A program made the position numbers and the translations under genes. From an uncultured bacterium (lineage in GTDB: Bacteria > Verrucomicrobiota > Lentisphaeria > Victivallales > UBA1829): 64,000 bases of DNA. The notes under the pieces are model-generated. The model searched no databases and was not told the origin of the DNA. It saw only the letters and a list, made by a program, of their open reading frames with translations. Position 1 is the stretch's first letter. Each line of letters starts with the position of its first letter. The stretch is from the NCBI GenBank assembly GCA_949292215.1, contig CASEYW010000068.1, positions 1-64,000 of the forward strand, read 5' to 3'. This document shows positions 35,535 through 44,816 of this stretch, one piece after another.

Positions 35535-36292
35535 ACCGAAAAGAAACGGATGTCCCGGCCGGGCGTGTCGGGAAATGGATTTTCACATTGATAGAGCTTC
35601 TCGTTGTTATTGCCATTATTGCCATTTTGGCTTCGCTTCTGCTCCCGGCTCTGAACAGTGCCAGAGAGAAGGGGAGAAGTGTTTCCTGCGTCAACCACCT
35701 TCGTCAGCAGGGGACTGCATTTATGATGTACCTTTCCAATTCCGACGGATGGATGATGCGGGTACTGGACGATCTCGGTGACGGCGCGGGTTCCATGCCG
35801 TGGACCTATCAGCTTGCAAAACACATGGGTATCGATAAAAAACTGCGTTGGACTCCGGGGCTTGGCATTGCGGAAAAAAGATTCGGTATCTTCGGATGTC
35901 CCTCCAACACGGCAATGCTGAATCCAGGATATGCCGGTGATGGAGAGGAATTTTCCAGCTATGGCGCCAACGGACACAATACCCAGTCCGGAAGTCAAGG
36001 GCCGATTTATGGACAGGGGCGTCCGTTCGGGAATAAATCGGAGAAATGGCATTCTCCCTCGAAATTGTTCCTGACGATGGATCTCTCCTATTACGTTTGG
36101 GCGAATACTCGGCAAAACAATGCAGGGGATAAAGTCCGCTTCGCGCACCTTCTGCGAGCCAATGTCCTTTTTGCCGATGGTCACACCGGAAATGGAAAAT
36201 TCTTTGAATCCAAAGGCACCTGGTATTCCGGATCGGAACTTCCCAATGCCTCCAATTATTCCAACGGCAGTTTCTTCTATTGCGAAAAATAA
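35531..36292 (+). CDS. DUF1559-like pseudopilin (cassette 3)
   Basis: 253 aa from ATG 35531 (AAGGAG upstream, overlapping the regulator stop); a longer frame from 35468 is a shadow. A longer leader than the others (~18 residues, [17 protein letters not shown]) precedes [17 protein letters not shown]-terminal motif [23 protein letters not shown] carries the conserved DGH. The -1 residue is Ile. The region between has [30 protein letters not shown]. It is followed after 20 bases by the large GH42-like enzyme. Confidence 0.85.
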   Translation: MNRKETDVPAGRVGKWIFTLIELLVVIAIIAILASLLLPALNSAREKGRSVSCVNHLRQQGTAFMMYLSNSDGWMMRVLDDLGDGAGSMPWTYQLAKHMGIDKKLRWTPGLGIAEKRFGIFGCPSNTAMLNPGYAGDGEEFSSYGANGHNTQSGSQGPIYGQGRPFGNKSEKWHSPSKLFLTMDLSYYVWANTRQNNAGDKVRFAHLLRANVLFADGHTGNGKFFESKGTWYSGSELPNASNYSNGSFFYCEK

Positions 36293-36312
36293 TCATATCC
36301 GGAGATCAACAC

Positions 36313-39300
36313 ATGAAAACAGCAGGATTCAGATGGGTTTTGATTCTCGGAACCGCATTCACACTTTTGAGTTTTCCGCTTGCGGCGGAAAGCGTCAGGC
36401 TGAGAGGATATGGAACCGTTCAGGCGTCGTTTGGAGCGGATCGGGTCGATTTTCTCTGCGAGTCGCCGGAAAAAGCCGATACGCTTTCTGCGAAACTGAA
36501 TCGCGATCTCGTCGGGCTTGGAGCTCTTTCCGTGGAACGGATCGAACTCTCCGTTTCCTCCGGAACCGTTCAGGCATACCGTTTCGCTTCCGGGCGTTGT
36601 GCCGTGATAGGCAGACAAAAGAATCACATCGTGACGGTGTTGGAAGCGGATTCCCCAAAAGCGCTGGAGGCTTTGCTGCGCCGGACAGATTTGACTTTCC
36701 CGGCTTTCCATTCTTATCCGGGGTATCTGGATTATTATGATCTGCGTGCTCTTAAATTTTATAAGTCGCCGATGCGTTCGCTCCTCGGATTCGGGCTGGA
36801 GAAACACTGGCCGTTTGCCAGGAAATTCGGAATCGAAGGGTTCGTGACACATGGGCTCTCCATCGCAAGTACGAAGGCTCCGGGACTGATTCCGTTTCTT
36901 CCATTCGATTATGAGCTGGAGGCTGCCCGGAAGGCGGATGGTATTCTGACTCTCTGTCCCACCTTTGGTGGTGAACTGCCATTGTGGATTTTCAATCGGA
37001 ATCCGGAAAAGGCCGCAAAACCGCAGCAGTCCACGATTGTCACAAACTGGATTCCCGGAGTCGACGGCATGTTCTTCGACAATGACGGACCCGGCTTTCC
37101 TCCGGAAACGTCTCCCGTTCTGGCATTTCAGAAACAGGTTATGGAACATTACGTCAACCATCCTGCTCTCGGCGGATGGCAGCTTTACAGCGGCAAACCG
37201 ATCGGGGATCAGCTCAGCATGGGCATGTTCGGCGTTCTCTGGGATGCCTCGGAAGAGGGGCTTCAGGCTCAGATCGAATGGTTGAAACAACACTATACGC
37301 TCCGGGACCTTTCTCTGCGCTGGACCGGAAAACCGAATGCCTATCGTTCCTGGAATGAGGTCAAACCCGTTCAGCTCATGGATCTTATCGGCGGCGACTG
37401 GGAGGAAGAACGCCTGCTGTTGAGTGATCGTACCTGGCTCTGGCGGAAAACACCGAAAAACTTCCGGAACCTTCCTCCCCCGGAAGATGGAGTTCCCTGG
37501 GTGCCCGTCAGAATGGCACCATCGCACCGCTGCAATTTCATCGACAGCGGGTCCGGCTATTACAAGCTCTCGCTTCCAAAAAGTTCCTGGATCCTTGAAC
37601 GGAAAAACAGGACCCTTTATCTGAAGGCTGCTGTTTACAGCTATGACGCAAACCGTTTGTCGGCATGGATCAATGGAAAGAAATACCAGACGGAGCCCGC
37701 CTATTCTCCCGCCGCGAAACAGATTGGTTTCCAGCTGCCCGCCGGGACGTTGAAGGGGGATGGAAATGATGTCATCGTGATTCAGACACCGGATGGGCGC
37801 AGCGATGGACGGATTCACGGTCCGATCTGTCTTTCGGAACTTCCTCCCCGGAACTATCCTTATCCGGAGTCGCACATCAATGCCCGGTATGTGGACTCTC
37901 TGCGATTTCAGACGGATCGAATCGTGGAACGAAATCGGACGATGTTTTCTTTTGCCCGGGCAATCGACCGGAACCGCCCGATGTCGCTGTCCGGTGCGGA
38001 TACTCCAATCATGACAGCTCTGGCTCCGTTCTTCGGTGAGCAGGGGATTGCAATGCAGAGTACCTCCACGGATGGCTTTTTCTATCCGGCGCTTCCCGAT
38101 CGCGGACAGCAGTACGGGTTTTATTTCATCGGAGAACCCAGCGGCCCCGTGACGACCCCCGACCGTTTTGACCGGAATTTCGGGATTCTCTTTTATCACG
38201 GGTGTTCCGCGACTTCCATTTTTATGGATATCGAGCAGTATATGAAGTTTGAAGCGGAGAAGGGACATCTTTCCAAACGGGCGTCTCTGATCCGGCTGAT
38301 CGGCCGCTATCTTCTGGAACAGCCGAAAATTGGACTCCTCGGGACCACCGACAGCTTCCTTCTCGGATCAAATGCTCCCTGGAACTGGAACATCGGACGC
38401 GGAGAGATTCAATCCGCTCATTTCGAAGCCGCCATGATGACCGAACAGGAACTCGAAAACGGAATCGCTTCCGCTTATCCGCTGATCATCGACGCGGGCA
38501 GCGATGTGATGAATGAGAAGACGATTGATCTGATTGACAAATATGTCCGCAACGGCGGGACGTTCGTTGTGCTTCCGGAAACGGGGCGCCATACGGATCT
38601 GCGTCAGAATGTTCAGCCGATTTCCGAACTTTCCGGATTCCGGACCGTTGCTTACAATGCACAGGGACAGATCCGGTTTGCTGATTCCCCCTCGCTTTTC
38701 CGGCGATGGGCCGGACAGGAAATGAATGGAAACGGAACTGCCCGCGATTGGAAAAATGTCCAGACCGCCCGCGGTGTTCTCCTGAAAAAGACTGCTCCTG
38801 ATGCGGAAGTCATTGCTGCCTGGTCAAAGCAGGGAAATCCGGCGGTCGGCGTGCGGAAACTCGGGAAAGGACGGATTGTCACGCTCGGTGCCTCCTTCTG
38901 GCGCGATGCCCGCGACATTCAGGGAAAATGGCTGCCCGGATGCCGGAACAGAATCTTCGAGGAGATGCTTTCCGACCTCGGTGCACAGAAGACCTCTGAT
39001 GCGGATTCCGAACGGATCTGGGTCAGGAAAGCCGTCACGAAAAACGGCCTTGAAAACTGGCTGATTGCTGTCAATATTGCAGAAAATGAACCGTTCCAGG
39101 TGCGTTCGACGCTTTCGTGCGCACTCTCTTTCCGTCCCGAGAAAGTGACGGATGCTCTGACGGGAAAAGAGGTCCGCTTCACCTTTTCCAACGGAACCCT
39201 GACCCTTCCCGGCGTTGCGTTTGAAAAGTATCAGACTCGAATCTTTGCCGTTTCCCGTCCTGTGAGTGTTTCCGATGCGCTCGTCACCTGGTGGGCCGAG

Positions 39301-40227
39301 AAAGTGAAGTACTGGAAACAGGGACCGGAGATCAGACTTCCGTATCTCCGGGAACCTGTTGCAGATCTTTTCGCTCTGGAAGATTGGAAATTCACTCCGG
39401 ACAGGGACAATCGCATCTCCTCTTCCGACGCCTGGCGCAAAAGCGGCTTCGACGACTCGCTGTGGAAATCATCCGTCAATGGTTCCTGGAAGATTCTTTT
39501 CCCGGAACTTGCTGATTACCGGGGGACAGCCCTTTACCGCAGGAGTTTCCGGATTCCGGCTCATTGGAAAGGACGGCGGATCGTGTTTCATTTTCTTCAT
39601 ACAGCGATTCATGATCAGGCGGAATTTTATCTGAACAACAAACGGTTCAAGGTTTACGATGCCCCGGCACAGCACCGTGAACTTCTTGCCACCCAGAGTT
39701 CCGATGTAACCGAACTCCTGAATGCAGAAGGTGAGAACATTCTGGCGGTCAAAGTTACCGGCGGAACTACTCCCGCTGCGGGACTTTGTGACACCATCTG
39801 GCTGGAACCGGAGCTGAAGTTCGATGGAGAACTTTCCCTGAACGGGGAGTGGACCTGTCTGAAAAAAGATTTCCTGACAGGAATTCCCGCAAAAATTCCG
39901 GGCAGAATTCACGGTCGCTTTCTGAGACGGACCTTCCGCATTCCCGCTGAGTGGAAGGGGAAAGAAATCTGGCTTCGAGTTGCAGTTCCGGAAATCAACA
40001 TCGCGGCAGTGGTTTTGAACGATCGGAACAGGAATCTCGGCGCGTTCGTCCCGTGGGGCAACCGGACAATCATCAAGATTACGGATCTGGTAAAGGCCGG
40101 AGAAGAGAATACGATAGAACTCTGGCATCGGCATACCATTCCGGTTTTCTGGCGTGGACTTTCCTGGAACTGGCCTTCGGAATCAATTCTGAGCGTGTCT
40201 GATGTTGCAATCGGGTACACGGACTGA
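36313..40227 (+). CDS. Secreted multidomain GH42-like enzyme with GH2-type sugar-binding C-terminus
   Basis: 1304 aa from ATG 36313 (GGAG upstream; in-frame ATG 36280 overlaps the previous gene). Signal peptide ends near PLAAES. Order: an N-terminal ~100-residue beta domain, a TIM-barrel region (~130-600) with VDGMFFDNDGPGF and HPALGGWQLYSGKP (GH42/GH-A-like, usual catalytic Glu residues not certain), an interposed jelly-roll (~400-510), a GATase/trimerisation-like module (~715-800: AYPLIIDAGSDVMNEKTIDLIDKYVRNGGTFVVLPETG), then two GH2-type sugar-binding jelly rolls (~1010-1150 and ~1180-1300; LADYRGTALYRRSFRIPAHWKGRRIVFHF, RFLRRTFRIPAEWKGKEIWLR). It is the large enzyme of cassette 3; a beta-galactoside is a plausible substrate but unproven. 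Confidence 0.72.
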   Translation: MKTAGFRWVLILGTAFTLLSFPLAAESVRLRGYGTVQASFGADRVDFLCESPEKADTLSAKLNRDLVGLGALSVERIELSVSSGTVQAYRFASGRCAVIGRQKNHIVTVLEADSPKALEALLRRTDLTFPAFHSYPGYLDYYDLRALKFYKSPMRSLLGFGLEKHWPFARKFGIEGFVTHGLSIASTKAPGLIPFLPFDYELEAARKADGILTLCPTFGGELPLWIFNRNPEKAAKPQQSTIVTNWIPGVDGMFFDNDGPGFPPETSPVLAFQKQVMEHYVNHPALGGWQLYSGKPIGDQLSMGMFGVLWDASEEGLQAQIEWLKQHYTLRDLSLRWTGKPNAYRSWNEVKPVQLMDLIGGDWEEERLLLSDRTWLWRKTPKNFRNLPPPEDGVPWVPVRMAPSHRCNFIDSGSGYYKLSLPKSSWILERKNRTLYLKAAVYSYDANRLSAWINGKKYQTEPAYSPAAKQIGFQLPAGTLKGDGNDVIVIQTPDGRSDGRIHGPICLSELPPRNYPYPESHINARYVDSLRFQTDRIVERNRTMFSFARAIDRNRPMSLSGADTPIMTALAPFFGEQGIAMQSTSTDGFFYPALPDRGQQYGFYFIGEPSGPVTTPDRFDRNFGILFYHGCSATSIFMDIEQYMKFEAEKGHLSKRASLIRLIGRYLLEQPKIGLLGTTDSFLLGSNAPWNWNIGRGEIQSAHFEAAMMTEQELENGIASAYPLIIDAGSDVMNEKTIDLIDKYVRNGGTFVVLPETGRHTDLRQNVQPISELSGFRTVAYNAQGQIRFADSPSLFRRWAGQEMNGNGTARDWKNVQTARGVLLKKTAPDAEVIAAWSKQGNPAVGVRKLGKGRIVTLGASFWRDARDIQGKWLPGCRNRIFEEMLSDLGAQKTSDADSERIWVRKAVTKNGLENWLIAVNIAENEPFQVRSTLSCALSFRPEKVTDALTGKEVRFTFSNGTLTLPGVAFEKYQTRIFAVSRPVSVSDALVTWWAEKVKYWKQGPEIRLPYLREPVADLFALEDWKFTPDRDNRISSSDAWRKSGFDDSLWKSSVNGSWKILFPELADYRGTALYRRSFRIPAHWKGRRIVFHFLHTAIHDQAEFYLNNKRFKVYDAPAQHRELLATQSSDVTELLNAEGENILAVKVTGGTTPAAGLCDTIWLEPELKFDGELSLNGEWTCLKKDFLTGIPAKIPGRIHGRFLRRTFRIPAEWKGKEIWLRVAVPEINIAAVVLNDRNRNLGAFVPWGNRTIIKITDLVKAGEENTIELWHRHTIPVFWRGLSWNWPSESILSVSDVAIGYTD

Positions 40228-40259
40228 AAATGAAAGCCGAAAATCGCTGTTCTGGACTG

Positions 40260-40295
40260 AAACCGGGATCTCTGGAAAAAGGATTCCGGTTTTTT
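40260..40295 (+). terminator. Terminator of cassette 3
   Basis: AAACCGG (40260-40266) pairs with CCGGTTT (40286-40292) around a ~19-nt loop, followed by TTT. It lies 33 bases after the GH42-like stop and ends the cassette before the glycan cluster promoter. Confidence 0.75.
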
Positions 40296-40340
40296 GTTCA
40301 ATGTCTTTGAGACTCCGTTAAAACCTTTTTCCGGAATCGG

Positions 40341-40369
40341 TTGCAAAACTCTCTGATCGGTGCTATATT
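40341..40369 (+). promoter_or_regulatory. sigma70 promoter of the glycan cluster
   Basis: TTGCAA (40341-40346), 17-nt spacer, TATATT (40364-40369). It starts a ~120-base leader before the first glycosyltransferase. Confidence 0.65.
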
Positions 40370-40419
40370 CCTGTTGAAGCATCTCACTTTATTTCATGGA
40401 TTTGGAGAAAGATTCTGTT

Positions 40420-40436
40420 GGAGCTTTAGCGTGCTT
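40420..40436 (+). promoter_or_regulatory. ops-like element in the glycan-cluster leader
   Basis: GGAGCTTTAGCGTGCTT shares the ten-base core TAGCGTGCTT (40427-40436) with the ops pause element of E. coli RfaH-controlled operons as I remember it (GGCGGTAGCGTG followed by CTT), and it sits in the untranslated leader of a polysaccharide operon, where ops elements occur. No RfaH/NusG-like gene is in the window. Match only; function untested. Confidence 0.35.
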
Positions 40437-40498
40437 GTGCGCTTCTTTTATGTGCTTTCAAGGATATCTTTGTATGGACGAAAGAAATTGCAGACAAG

Positions 40499-41614
40499 AT
40501 GAGAGTTTTTTTTGATCATCAAATATTCAGTTTTCAGCAATATGGAGGAATTGCCCGATATGTTGCGATGCTGGCCCGACAGTTTGAGCTGAATAAAGCG
40601 TTTGACTGTACTCCTGTTTTTTTGATGCAATATAACCTGAACCAATATTTTTATGAGATTGCAGCGAAACATGGGATCAAAAATGTCAGTCCGGATTGGC
40701 GGAAGAAATTTTTTGTTTATTATTTCAAAAATTATTTTTATGCAGAAAAGCGAAGAAGCAAAATTCAATATGATTTAATTCATCCAACATTTTATGATCC
40801 TTATATTTTAAAAAGACGAACGCGTCCTCTCGTGTTGACGATTCATGATATGACTACGGAGCGTTTTCCGGAACTCTTTTCCAATTCCTTATATGGGAAG
40901 CTGATTTCTTCTCGTTGGATTCAGGCTAAGAAGAAGCTGGCATATGAGGCAGATGCCATTATTGCCATTTCTGAAAGTACAAAAAAGGATATCATAGAAA
41001 TTTATGATATTCCGGAGCACAAGATCGATGTGATTTATCATGGATTTACTCCTTTCCCGCAGATTCAAAAGGATCTTTTTTTCAAGGCTCCATATATTTT
41101 ATATGTTGGAGAACGGAAAGGATATAAAAATTTTACTTTTTTTGTTACATCGATAGCCGAGTGGCTGAAAAAGAATAAAATTTATTTATTCTGTGCAGGA
41201 GGAACTCCTTTCTCCCCGGAAGAACAATCTCTTTTCATTAAATATAAGATTGCAGATCAGATCATTCAGCGAAATGTGACGGATGCTGAACTGGCAGCTG
41301 CATACAGAGATGCGATTGCTTTTGTGTACCCGTCTCTCTATGAGGGGTTTGGAATCCCGATTCTGGAAGCATTTTCTGTAGGAACACCTTGTATTCTTGC
41401 AAAGAATTGCTGTTTTCCAGAGATTGCAAAGAATGCCGCCATTTATTTTGATCCGTTGTCTGCGGACAGCATTGTGGAGGCAATGGAACGAATGACATCT
41501 TCATTGGAAAACAGAAAAGACTTCTCTAAAATGGGAGCAACGATTCTGCAAAAATTCAGTTGGCAGAAATGTGCAGAGAACACAGTGGCTCTTTATCGAA
41601 AGGTTTTACGGTAA
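40499..41614 (+). CDS. GT4-family glycosyltransferase
   Basis: 371 aa, GT-B fold. The N-terminal domain begins MRVFFDHQIFSFQQYGGIARYVAML, the GGIARY pattern common in GT4 mannosyl/glucosyl transferases. The C-terminal domain has ILYVGERKGYKNF and YPSLYEGFGIPILEAFSVGTPCIL, the E-x7-E-type nucleotide-sugar site (Glu in SLYEGFG and ILEAF). It would transfer a sugar from a nucleotide donor to a surface-glycan intermediate at the cytoplasmic face. It is the first gene of the + strand part of the glycan cluster; base composition is visibly AT-richer than in flanking cassettes. Confidence 0.9.
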   Translation: MRVFFDHQIFSFQQYGGIARYVAMLARQFELNKAFDCTPVFLMQYNLNQYFYEIAAKHGIKNVSPDWRKKFFVYYFKNYFYAEKRRSKIQYDLIHPTFYDPYILKRRTRPLVLTIHDMTTERFPELFSNSLYGKLISSRWIQAKKKLAYEADAIIAISESTKKDIIEIYDIPEHKIDVIYHGFTPFPQIQKDLFFKAPYILYVGERKGYKNFTFFVTSIAEWLKKNKIYLFCAGGTPFSPEEQSLFIKYKIADQIIQRNVTDAELAAAYRDAIAFVYPSLYEGFGIPILEAFSVGTPCILAKNCCFPEIAKNAAIYFDPLSADSIVEAMERMTSSLENRKDFSKMGATILQKFSWQKCAENTVALYRKVLR

Positions 41615-41670
41615 AGATCATGCGGAACACGCTTCCTTGAACGAAAATTCCAATCAGAAAGTCCCGGATC

Positions 41671-42126
41671 ATGATGAGGAAAACAAAAATTTTATTGGCT
41701 GCAAGTGGCGGCGGGCATTTAACAGAGGGAATTGCTTTATTTGGTAATTTGCCGATGTGTGAGTTATACATTCTTTCTGAATATGGGAAACGCCTTTCCT
41801 CACTTCCCTACAAGCATTATGGTCATAGATGTGCAAAGAGTTCCTGTATTACCATGATGTATGCTTTTTTTCAGGCATTTCGACTGATTCTGCGGATTCG
41901 TCCGGATTGGGTTGTCACGACTGGAGCGGAATGCGGTACGTCTGCAATTATTGCTGCAAAAATGTTAGGTCGGAAAACGATTTTTGTGGAAACGGCATCC
42001 CGCTATAGGACAAAGACTTCGTCGGCAAAAATCTGTTACCCTCTTGTGGATCACTTTTATGTTCAATGGGAAGATGCTTTGCCCGCTTATGGAAAGAAAG
42101 CAGAGTATATTGGAGGAATTTTATAA
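41671..42126 (+). CDS. Alg14-like glycosyltransferase membrane subunit (PssD/EpsF type)
   Basis: 151 aa; ATG 41671 or 41674. The N-terminal ILLAASGGGHLTEG pattern and VVTTGAECGTSAIIAAKMLGRKTIFVETASR are hallmarks of Alg14/PssD/CpsF proteins, the membrane-anchored half of a split GT-B enzyme. It pairs with the next gene (Alg13-like): the stop TAA and the next ATG share one base (TAATG, 42124-42128). Together they would add a sugar, often a beta-1,4-linked hexose, to a lipid-linked precursor. Confidence 0.88.
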   Translation: MMRKTKILLAASGGGHLTEGIALFGNLPMCELYILSEYGKRLSSLPYKHYGHRCAKSSCITMMYAFFQAFRLILRIRPDWVVTTGAECGTSAIIAAKMLGRKTIFVETASRYRTKTSSAKICYPLVDHFYVQWEDALPAYGKKAEYIGGIL

Positions 42127-42590
42127 TGATATTTTCCGCTTTAGGTACATGTCTGCCGTTTCCACGGCTTTTAAGGAAAATTGATGAATTGGCTGGCGTG
42201 ATGAAAGAAGAGTTCCTTGTTCAAACCGGACAGACTCAACTGCCTGTGCATCATTGCAGAACCTTTGACTATGCTCCCTCTTTGCTGGAATATTTTAAAC
42301 AAGCTCGGCTGGTGATTGTCCATGCCGGACTTGGTGTGCAGATCGAATTGATGCGGATGCAGAAGCCATTTATCGTGGTTCCCCGTCAGAAGCGATTCCA
42401 TGAACATTTTGACGATCATCAGCTTGAATCGTGTGAGATTTTAAGAAAGTGTTACGGGATAAAATATATTGAAAAGATTGAAGATTTGACAGTTGATTTG
42501 TTGACTCACTATGATTATGTGGTTCCTTATACGGATCATAAATTGAATCTTTTCCGAGAACGAATCTCTCAAGTGTTGACACAGGACTGA
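42126..42590 (+). CDS. Alg13-like glycosyltransferase catalytic subunit (PssE type)
   Basis: 154 aa from ATG 42126, which overlaps the previous stop by one base; an in-frame upstream ATG is inside the Alg14 gene. GT28 C-terminal domain: FSALGTCLPFPRLLRKI, ARLVIVHAGLGVQIELMRMQKPFIVVPRQKRFHEHFDDHQLE, the UDP-sugar binding half. Length and order match other bacterial Alg14/Alg13 pairs. Confidence 0.9.
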   Translation: MIFSALGTCLPFPRLLRKIDELAGVMKEEFLVQTGQTQLPVHHCRTFDYAPSLLEYFKQARLVIVHAGLGVQIELMRMQKPFIVVPRQKRFHEHFDDHQLESCEILRKCYGIKYIEKIEDLTVDLLTHYDYVVPYTDHKLNLFRERISQVLTQD

Positions 42591-42597
42591 ATCAAAA

Positions 42598-43488
42598 ATG
42601 ATAAGAGTTTTTTATTTCAAAAATAATTACGGCGATGAACTGTCCGCCTATCTGGTGGGTAAGCTATCGGGAGAGAAGGTTGTCTCATGCACACCATTTT
42701 CATTCAAACGGCTGGTCATTGATATTATGATCTGTATTCGGGATGTCTTGTTTTTCAGGGGATTTCATAATTTTGTTTTTTCTTATTCTAGAAAATCCAA
42801 AATTCTTTTTGCGGTTGGATCTATCATTGGTTTAGCCAAAGAGAATTGCATTGTGTGGGGATCCGGAATAACATTTGCAACGGATTTTATTATACCATCC
42901 ATTGATATTAGAGCTGTCAGGGGACCTTTGACTTTGAAAAGAATGGTGGAATGCGGCTGTCAGACGGATCATGTAAAAATGGGTGATCCCGGTCTGCTGC
43001 TGCCTCTGATATTCCCTGTACAGAAGAAAAAATCATATAAAGTGGGGGTGATCGCTCATAATAATGATTTCCCGTTTGTCAGACGATTGTTGAAAGAAAA
43101 AGAAAGTGAGATCCTTTTGATTTCTTTGAAGACGAAATCCCAGACCGTGGAATCCATTACGGAGATGATTTGTTCATGTGAAAGGATCGTTTCCACTTCT
43201 CTTCATGGTTTGATTGTTTCTCATGCGTATGGAATTCCAGCTTTAAGGCTCGCCAGTGACAACATTCCCGGGGATGGAAGCAAATATGCGGATTATTTTC
43301 TATCCGTGGGGATTGAGCCATATGAACCGCTTCCCATGAGCAGCCTTCTGGAAATACTGAATGGCGATGTGAAGAGTTTTTTTGACCATTATGCAGAATC
43401 CGCTCTTCCGGAAAGACGGCTTGTCGAAGAGCGCCAGAAACACCTGTTGGAATCTGCGCCCTTTTCAATTAAAAACTTGTCTCATTGA
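42598..43488 (+). CDS. Polysaccharide pyruvyl transferase-like protein
   Basis: 296 aa. Start MIRVFYFKNNYGDELSAYLVGKLSG and the conserved STSLHGLIVSHAYGIPALRL motif define the polysaccharide pyruvyl transferase family (CsaB/WcaK-like), which moves pyruvate from PEP to glycan sugars or has adopted other transferase roles. VWGSGITFATDFIIPSIDIRAVRGPLT supports this. It begins 7 bases after the Alg13-like gene and is the last + strand gene here; its end is 17 bases from the converging flippase. Confidence 0.85.
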   Translation: MIRVFYFKNNYGDELSAYLVGKLSGEKVVSCTPFSFKRLVIDIMICIRDVLFFRGFHNFVFSYSRKSKILFAVGSIIGLAKENCIVWGSGITFATDFIIPSIDIRAVRGPLTLKRMVECGCQTDHVKMGDPGLLLPLIFPVQKKKSYKVGVIAHNNDFPFVRRLLKEKESEILLISLKTKSQTVESITEMICSCERIVSTSLHGLIVSHAYGIPALRLASDNIPGDGSKYADYFLSVGIEPYEPLPMSSLLEILNGDVKSFFDHYAESALPERRLVEERQKHLLESAPFSIKNLSH

Positions 43489-43505
43489 TGAAGGTGAGAA
43501 AAAGT

Positions 43506-44816
43506 TCAGCATTCCTTCCCGGTACATGTTTTTACAGGAATGGTGCTTTGATTGAAAAGGGTTTGTATACGTTTATAAAGCAAAGAAGCATGAAGCAGAC
43601 TGAGTAAAGCATAAGAACAGGCAGATGCCAACGCCGCACCGATGAAATCAAATCTTAAAATTAAAATTACATTGAGCAAAATATTGGTGATCGTTGTTAT
43701 CAGGGTATTGACCATCATAACTTTTACTTCATTCATGGAAATGATAATCTGGGAAAGAAAGTTGCTGAGAGTGTAGAACAGCAATCCAGAACAGAGAATG
43801 GTGACCGTTGGAGCCGCTTTTCCATACTTTTCCGAAAAAAGAAGAGCAATGAGCGTAGGTGAGGCCAGATGAAAAAACAACGCAGTTACCGGTAAAAGCA
43901 GAATGGTCATAAACACAGCGATATATAGAATTCTTTTCAGAGATGCATATTTTTTCTCCCGATTCATTTGAACGGCAATCGGCAGAAAAATGGTTGGAAA
44001 TACCATTGTCACCTGGATGATCTGCATAAAGGAGACACCAATGTTGTAATATGAAGTGCTTTCGGCTCCTTTGATGATGGTCAGCAATACAGTACCGACA
44101 TGATATATGACATTTAGAAGCATGATGGAAATCGCAACAAAACCACTGAGGGAAATCACTCGTTTCCACAAGGATTTGTCAATATGAAAATCCGGACGGA
44201 TTCTGAAATGAATGCAGAGTATGGAAAGACTGCTCAGTGCGGTTACAAGCGGCGCTGCAATGAATGCTGCACAGGTCCCGGTCAAAGAGAAGAGCGGTGT
44301 CATCAGGCTGACACAAAGAAAAATGAGAATAGTCTTGCATGTAAAAAGCCCATATGATACGGAGAAGAGTTTCTTGCCATTCCAGAAAGAGGTACAGGTG
44401 CCTTCCGGGATCTGGATCAGAACCAGAAGACAGATCAGGAGATATGGCAGAAAGGCAACATCTCCGAATCCTTTGCGGATTTCCGCATGGAATATGAGAA
44501 GGCCTGAGAAAATAATGGAACAGAAAATCATCCGGAGGAAAATCAATGCCGAAAAGATTTTGGGAAACTCTTTTTGCTGTTGAGTTGTCGCTGCCTCTGC
44601 AAACAGAACAGTTCCCGATTGTGTGAGCCCGAACTCCGCGAAACTGCCGGCGATGGAAATAAAGGAGAACATGCCATAAAAGAGTCCAAAATTATATTCT
44701 GATAAATTGAGTGCCAGGTAACGGCGTGTCAGATAGTTGATTACGCCCCCGATGAACATTGCAGCGAAGGAGAACAAAGAACCGTGAATAAACGTTTTGA
44801 GAAGTGTGTCCTTCAT
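43506..44816 (-). CDS. wzx: Wzx-type oligosaccharide flippase
   Basis: 436 aa with ~12 hydrophobic helices. Polysaccharide_synt signature features: GVINYLTRRYLALNLSEYNFGLFYGMFSFISIAGSFAEFGLTQSG at the N-terminus, and YYNIGVSFMQIIQVTMVFPTIFLPIAVQ mid-protein. It would move lipid-linked repeat units across the inner membrane (MOP superfamily). The neighbours are glycosyltransferases. Its start overlaps the end of the GT2 gene by ATGA (44813-44816). Confidence 0.85.
   Translation of the reverse strand: MKDTLLKTFIHGSLFSFAAMFIGGVINYLTRRYLALNLSEYNFGLFYGMFSFISIAGSFAEFGLTQSGTVLFAEAATTQQQKEFPKIFSALIFLRMIFCSIIFSGLLIFHAEIRKGFGDVAFLPYLLICLLVLIQIPEGTCTSFWNGKKLFSVSYGLFTCKTILIFLCVSLMTPLFSLTGTCAAFIAAPLVTALSSLSILCIHFRIRPDFHIDKSLWKRVISLSGFVAISIMLLNVIYHVGTVLLTIIKGAESTSYYNIGVSFMQIIQVTMVFPTIFLPIAVQMNREKKYASLKRILYIAVFMTILLLPVTALFFHLASPTLIALLFSEKYGKAAPTVTILCSGLLFYTLSNFLSQIIISMNEVKVMMVNTLITTITNILLNVILILRFDFIGAALASACSYALLSLLHASLLYKRIQTLFNQSTIPVKTCTGKEC

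Noticed and set aside
36277..38268. 663-codon open frame antisense to the GH42-like gene
   Set aside because: No domain or start support; sense protein has a signal peptide and clear domain motifs.
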